Origin: Vannielia litorea
GTDB lineage: Bacteria; Pseudomonadota; Alphaproteobacteria; Rhodobacterales; Rhodobacteraceae
Direction: 5' to 3'
Assembly (NCBI RefSeq): GCF_019801175.1
Contig: NZ_JAHVJR010000003.1
Coordinates: 309,001-373,000, forward strand
DNA: 64,000 nt
Shown here: positions 59,180 to 64,000 of the stretch, one piece after another
How positions within the stretch are numbered: the first letter of the stretch is position 1
How the letters are laid out: every line of letters starts with the position of its first letter
Program-made: the position numbers and the translations under genes
Notes under the pieces: generated by a model
Databases searched by the model: none
The model's input: the letters and a program-made list of their open reading frames with translations, nothing else
What the model was told of the DNA's origin: nothing

Positions 59180-61459
59180 TCAGCTGTAGTGCTGCACCGG
59201 GGTGCCGGCGAGCGCCGACATGTTGAGCAGCCCGCGAGCGGTGATGGAGGGGGTCACGATATGGGCCTTATTGCCCATGCCCATGAGGATCGGGCCAACC
59301 TCCAGCCCGCCGGCCTTCATTTTCAGGATGTTCCGCACGCCGGAGGCGGCATCGGCGGAGGAGAAGACCAGCACATTGGCGGCGCCGTCAAACCGGCTCT
59401 CGGGCAGGTGGCGGCGGCGCAGCTCGGGGTCGAGCGCGGAGTCGACGTGCATTTCGCCCTCGTAAGCGAAGTCGACCTGCCGGTCATCGAGCATCTCCAG
59501 CGCCTCGCGCATCCGGCGGCCGCCTTCGCTGTCGAGGTTGCCGAACTGGCTGTGCGAGCAGAGCGCGATCTTGGGCGTGAGGCCAAAGCGGCGCACGTGG
59601 CGGGCCGCGCCGATCACGGTTTCGCAGATCTCATGCGGTTTGGGGAACTGATGCACCTGGGTGTCGGCGATGAAGAGCGGGCCATCTTCGAGGATCATCA
59701 GCGAGAGGGCTGCGACCGGGTGCAGGGTGCGGTCGGCCAAGATCTGGCGGACATAGTTGAGGTGCCAGAGGAACTGGCCGAAGGTGCCGCAGATGAGACT
59801 GTCGGCCTCGCCGCGATGCACCATCACCGCGCCGATGGCGGTGGTGTTGGTACGCATCACCGCGCGGGCGAGATCGGGGGTGACACCGCGCCGGGCCATG
59901 ATGGTGTGATAGGTCTCCCAATACTCGCGGTAGCGCGGGTCGTTCTCGGGGTTCACCAGCTCGAAGTCGCGGCCCGGGCGGATCTTTAGGCCGGCCCGCT
60001 CGCAGCGGGCCTCGACCACCTCGGGGCGGCCGATGAGGATGGGCAGATCGGTGGTCTGTTCGAGCATGGCATCGGCGGCGCGGAGCACGCGCTCGTCCTC
60101 GCCCTCGGCAAAGACGATCTTGCGCTCGGCCTGAGCGGCGGCCTCGAAGACCGGGCGCATCAGCAGGGCAGATTTGAACACCGAGCGGTCGAGCTGGGCC
60201 TTGTAGGCGGTGAAATCCTCGATCGGGCGGGCGGCAACGCCGCTTTCGCAGGCGGCCTTGGCGACGGAGGAGGCGACCACGCCCATCAGGCGGGGGTCGA
60301 AGGGCTTGGGGATCAGGTAATCGGTGCCGAAGGTGAGCTGCTCGCCCTTGTAGGCGGCCGCGGCCTCGGCGGAGGTGGTGGCGCGGGCGAGGGCGGCGAT
60401 GCCCTCGATACAGCCCAGTTGCATGGCGTCGTTGATCTCGGTTGCGCCGCAATCGAGCGCGCCGCGGAAGATGAACGGGAAGCAGAGGACGTTGTTCACC
60501 TGGTTCGGGTAGTCCGAGCGCCCGGTGGCGATGATCGCATCGGGCGCGACCTCGCGGGCGGCATCGGGCAGGATCTCGGGCGTGGGGTTGGCGAGCGCGA
60601 AAATGATCGGTTTGGTCGCCATCTTCGCGACCATCTCGGGCTTCAGCACGCCGGGGCCGGAGAGACCGAGGAAGAGGTCGGCGCCGTCGATCACATCGGC
60701 CAGGGTGGCCGGTTCGGTGCCTTGGGCGTAGGCGGCTTTTTGCGGGGTCATCTCCTCGGTGCGGCCCTCATAGACCAGACCGGCGATGTCGCACAGCCAG
60801 ACGTTCTCGCGCTTGACGCCGAGTTTGAGCAGCATGTTCAGGCAGGCGATGCCCGCCGCGCCGCCGCCGGTAGAGACCACCTTGATATCGGCCCAGTCCT
60901 TGCCCGCCAACCGCAGGGCGTTGGTGGCTGCCGCGCCGACGACGATGGCGGTGCCGTGCTGGTCGTCATGGAAGACGGGGATGTTCATCCGCTCGCGGCA
61001 GAGCTTTTCGACGATGAAGCAATCGGGGGCCTTGATGTCTTCAAGGTTGATGGCGCCGAAGGTGGGCTCGAGTGCGCAGACGATGTCGGCCAGCCTCTCG
61101 GGGTCGGTCTCGTTGACCTCGATATCGAAGCAGTCGATGTTGGCGAATTTCTTGAAGAGGACGGCCTTGCCCTCCATCACCGGCTTGGAGGCCAGCGCGC
61201 CAATATTGCCCAGCCCGAGCACGGCGGTGCCGTTGGACACCACGGCCACGAGGTTGCCCCGGGCGGTGTAGCGGGTGGCGAGCGCGTTGTTCTCGGCGAT
61301 CGCGGTGCAGGCCTCGGCGACGCCGGGGGAATAGGCGAGCGAGAGGTCGCGCCCGTTGGCCAGCGGCTTGGTGGCCCGGATCTCGAGTTTTCCCGGCTTG
61401 GGGTTGGCGTGATAGAGCAGCGCGGCGGTTTCCACCGGGCTATCTGGCGTGTCGGTCAT
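59180..61459 (-). CDS. maeB: NADP-dependent malic enzyme with phosphotransacetylase-like domain
   Basis: 759 residues. The malic-enzyme half (about 1-430) shows LSLAYSPGVAEACTAIAENN, NIPVFHDDQHGTAIVVGAAA and VVSTGGGAAGIACLNMLLKL. The C-terminal half (about 430-759) is the PTA-like regulatory domain (KIVFAEGEDERVLRAADAML, MRTNTTAIGAVMVHRGEADS). It decarboxylates malate to pyruvate with NADP reduction. The ATG at 61459 follows GGGAGG. Its promoter region has a GTTTAA-TG-TTAAAC palindrome and a TTTGCAAA box shared with prpE. Confidence 0.96.
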   Translation of the reverse strand: MTDTPDSPVETAALLYHANPKPGKLEIRATKPLANGRDLSLAYSPGVAEACTAIAENNALATRYTARGNLVAVVSNGTAVLGLGNIGALASKPVMEGKAVLFKKFANIDCFDIEVNETDPERLADIVCALEPTFGAINLEDIKAPDCFIVEKLCRERMNIPVFHDDQHGTAIVVGAAATNALRLAGKDWADIKVVSTGGGAAGIACLNMLLKLGVKRENVWLCDIAGLVYEGRTEEMTPQKAAYAQGTEPATLADVIDGADLFLGLSGPGVLKPEMVAKMATKPIIFALANPTPEILPDAAREVAPDAIIATGRSDYPNQVNNVLCFPFIFRGALDCGATEINDAMQLGCIEGIAALARATTSAEAAAAYKGEQLTFGTDYLIPKPFDPRLMGVVASSVAKAACESGVAARPIEDFTAYKAQLDRSVFKSALLMRPVFEAAAQAERKIVFAEGEDERVLRAADAMLEQTTDLPILIGRPEVVEARCERAGLKIRPGRDFELVNPENDPRYREYWETYHTIMARRGVTPDLARAVMRTNTTAIGAVMVHRGEADSLICGTFGQFLWHLNYVRQILADRTLHPVAALSLMILEDGPLFIADTQVHQFPKPHEICETVIGAARHVRRFGLTPKIALCSHSQFGNLDSEGGRRMREALEMLDDRQVDFAYEGEMHVDSALDPELRRRHLPESRFDGAANVLVFSSADAASGVRNILKMKAGGLEVGPILMGMGNKAHIVTPSITARGLLNMSALAGTPVQHYS

Positions 61460-61476
61460 GGGGCCTCCCGGAAGTG

Positions 61477-61490
61477 GTTTAATGTTAAAC
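61477..61490. promoter_or_regulatory. GTTTAA-TG-TTAAAC palindrome before maeB
   Basis: GTTTAA (61477-61482) and TTAAAC (61485-61490) are perfect inverted arms with a 2-bp spacer, starting 18 bp before the maeB ATG, so a bound repressor would block transcription or translation. The regulator is unknown. Confidence 0.45.
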
Positions 61491-61572
61491 CATCTTGTCT
61501 TCGGCCACATCGCACGAAACGCCCTTCCGTTCAAGCCTGCCCCGCATGGGGCTGTCGGTATGTCATCAGACT

Positions 61573-61586
61573 TTTGCAAATTGCGA
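61573..61586. promoter_or_regulatory. TTTGCAAA box upstream of maeB
   Basis: Exact TTTGCAAA at 61573-61580, immediately followed by the imperfect half TTGCGA (61581-61586), about 115 bp upstream of the maeB ATG. It is the same palindrome found twice upstream of prpE in this window. Confidence 0.6.
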
Positions 61587-61787
61587 TTTAATGTTTCGGG
61601 CAGACATTTTTCGGGCTAGGCTGCCACACAGTATTGCTGTTGGCGCTGGAACGTGATGTTCGGTGGTGGCAGGCTGCCGGTGCGCAGGTGCGACTGGTGG
61701 CGGGCTTGCGATGAATGAGCGAGGATCGCTCCCAGAGGCCCGATGATTTTACGAAGTGTCGGGCGTTGTTTTATTTGGCGCAAGAGA

Positions 61788-61818
61788 GGCGGTAGGGTGA
61801 AATCCCCGGGTGACCGCC
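61788..61818 (+). promoter_or_regulatory. Leader hairpin of the cdd operon
   Basis: GGCGGT (61788-61793) pairs with ACCGCC (61813-61818), with an inner GGG (61795-61797)/CCC stem and loop TGAAAT. It ends 19 nt before the cdd ATG. It may influence access to the ribosome site. It has a passing likeness to parts of known aptamers but not enough to name one. The rest of 61587-61837 shows no gene. Confidence 0.35.
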
Positions 61819-61837
61819 GTGCAGTATGGAGACCATG

Positions 61838-62245
61838 ATGAGTTTGGTGGAAGCGGCGCGGGAGGCCCGGGAGAAGGCCTATGCCCCGTATTCGCAGTTC
61901 AAGGTCGGAGCGGCAGTGCGGACGGCGTCGGGCGCCGTTTACCGGGGGGTCAACGTGGAGAACGTGGCCTACCCCGAGGGCACCTGCGCCGAGGCCGGGG
62001 CGATCGCGGCGATGGTGCTGGGCGGCGAGACCGAGATCGCGGAGGTGGCGGTGATCGCCGACAGCCCCGCGCCGGTGCCGCCCTGCGGTGGCTGCCGCCA
62101 GAAACTTGCGGAATTTGCCGGACACGATGTGAAGGTGACGCTGGCCACCACGCGCGGCGAGGTGCTGGAGACGACCGTGGGCGCGTTGCTGCCCGGTGCC
62201 TTCGGCTCCGGCCACATGACCAGCCCCTCAGACGACGGGCTGTGA
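61838..62245 (+). CDS. cdd: Cytidine deaminase
   Basis: 135 residues, the size of tetrameric Cdd. The zinc site has the Cys and catalytic Glu in NVENVAYPEGTCAEAGAIAA and the Cys pair in PVPPCGGCRQKLAEF. It deaminates cytidine and deoxycytidine to uridine and deoxyuridine. Three in-frame ATGs are close together (61826, 61835, 61838); the third is chosen because GGAG at 61828-61831 lies 6 nt before it. It is the first gene of a cdd-deoA-deoB salvage operon. Confidence 0.95.
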   Translation: MSLVEAAREAREKAYAPYSQFKVGAAVRTASGAVYRGVNVENVAYPEGTCAEAGAIAAMVLGGETEIAEVAVIADSPAPVPPCGGCRQKLAEFAGHDVKVTLATTRGEVLETTVGALLPGAFGSGHMTSPSDDGL

Positions 62246-62247
62246 CC

Positions 62248-63555
<1,308 letters not shown>

Positions 63556-64000
63556 ATGCCGCGGGCCTTTCTGGTGGTCATGGACAGTGTGGGATGCGGA
63601 GGCGCGCCGGATGCGGCGGCCTTTGGCGATGAGGGCTCCAACACGCTTGGGCATATTGCCGAGGCCTGCGCGGCAGGTCGGGCCGAGGAGGGCCGAAGCG
63701 GGGCGTTGAAGCTGCCCGTGCTGGCAGGCCTCGGGCTGTGGAACGCGGTGGAGCTTGCGAGCGGGTTCAAGGGCGAGGTCGTCGCCGCGCCGGAGGGGCG
63801 CTGGGGCTGTGCAACCGAGGTGTCGCCCGGCAAGGACACGCCCTCGGGCCATTGGGAGCTGGCGGGCGTGCCGGTGCCGTGGGATTGGCACTACTTCCCC
63901 GATGAGGAGCCGGCCTTTCCGCAGCATATCCTCGATGCGCTGGCCTCGATGGCCGGGGCAGGCGGGACGCTGGGCAACCGGCATTCCAGCGGCACGGTGA
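63556..64000 (+). CDS. deoB: Phosphopentomutase (5' part, cut by window end)
   Basis: 148 codons visible of a protein usually about 390-410 residues. N-terminal FLVVMDSVGCGGAPDAAAFG carries the metal-binding Asp of the alkaline-phosphatase superfamily, then GSNTLGHIAEACAAG and SPGKDTPSGHWELAGVPVP, all typical of DeoB. It interconverts deoxyribose 1-phosphate (from DeoA) and deoxyribose 5-phosphate. The ATG directly follows the deoA stop. The gene continues beyond the window. Confidence 0.95.
   Translation, partial: MPRAFLVVMDSVGCGGAPDAAAFGDEGSNTLGHIAEACAAGRAEEGRSGALKLPVLAGLGLWNAVELASGFKGEVVAAPEGRWGCATEVSPGKDTPSGHWELAGVPVPWDWHYFPDEEPAFPQHILDALASMAGAGGTLGNRHSSGTV

Noticed and set aside
61788..61818. 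Cobalamin or FMN riboswitch upstream of cdd
   Set aside because: A few bases resemble conserved cores, but the essential surrounding elements are missing and the gene is unrelated to those vitamins.

Overview
The window reads as chromosomal DNA of a high-GC alphaproteobacterium of the Rhodobacteraceae/Roseobacteraceae type. The support is the ubiE-ubiB, mutM, enoyl-CoA hydratase, rpsT, dnaA, dnaN, recF ... gyrB neighbourhood, the FlaF-type flagellin cluster, a cyanide-insensitive-type cydAB pair, and many short families typical of roseobacters (Hint-domain protein, DUF2474, DUF1697). I see no IS element, prophage, tRNA, rRNA operon or CRISPR array. It is a dense, ordinary chromosomal stretch, and the interest lies mostly in the gaps between genes.

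Layout. 1-5.4 kb is the edge of a flagellar cluster: flaF (cut by the window edge), flagellin behind a sigma-28-like promoter, flgN-like and flgJ-like genes on the minus strand, and fliK-flgD on the plus strand. After a small repeat array come ubiE-ubiB (ubiquinone synthesis), a membrane protein, mutM, an enoyl-CoA hydratase and rpsT. 11-22.3 kb holds the replication genes dnaA, dnaN, recF and gyrB. DUF1697 and LysE-type genes and a 1067-residue caspase-like/TPR protein sit between recF and gyrB. 22.3-30.6 kb holds a small lipoprotein, a YcaQ/AlkX-type glycosylase, cydA-cydB with a 31-codon DUF2474 gene, the adaptive-response gene ada and an HpcH/HpaI aldolase. 30.7-36.4 kb holds a hemerythrin-trhO pair, flavin reductases, the NAD-salvage genes pncA and pncB around an ArsH-like gene, and a TauE/SafE permease. 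36.4-42.6 kb holds arfB with a remarkable leader, yhhQ, mepA and transporters, plus two tandem paralogous envelope proteins. 42.6-49.5 kb holds a thiolase, a HAD-OCD-hydrolase operon, an MFS transporter and a zapE-like ATPase. 49.6-64 kb holds glyA, nadK, a phosphorelay pair, prpE, a Hint-domain protein, maeB and a pyrimidine-nucleoside salvage operon (cdd-deoA-deoB) running off the end.

Operon logic. Many pairs overlap by 1-8 bases (ATGA, GTGA, TTGA or TGATG junctions), so translational coupling is common, and several starts are GTG or TTG. The most unusual non-coding element lies upstream of arfB on the minus strand. It has a TTGACA box, a Shine-Dalgarno that matches the 3' end of 16S rRNA over 17 nt, an 18-codon ORF, mutually exclusive hairpins and an intrinsic terminator just before the ribosome-rescue gene. 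This looks like an attenuator. Other notable signals are exact TTTGCAAA palindromes upstream of both prpE and maeB (a likely propionyl-CoA-type regulon), four ATGCACA direct repeats at exactly 11-bp spacing between convergent genes, a five-copy 16-bp repeat array, and a structured leader in front of the queuosine-precursor transporter yhhQ.
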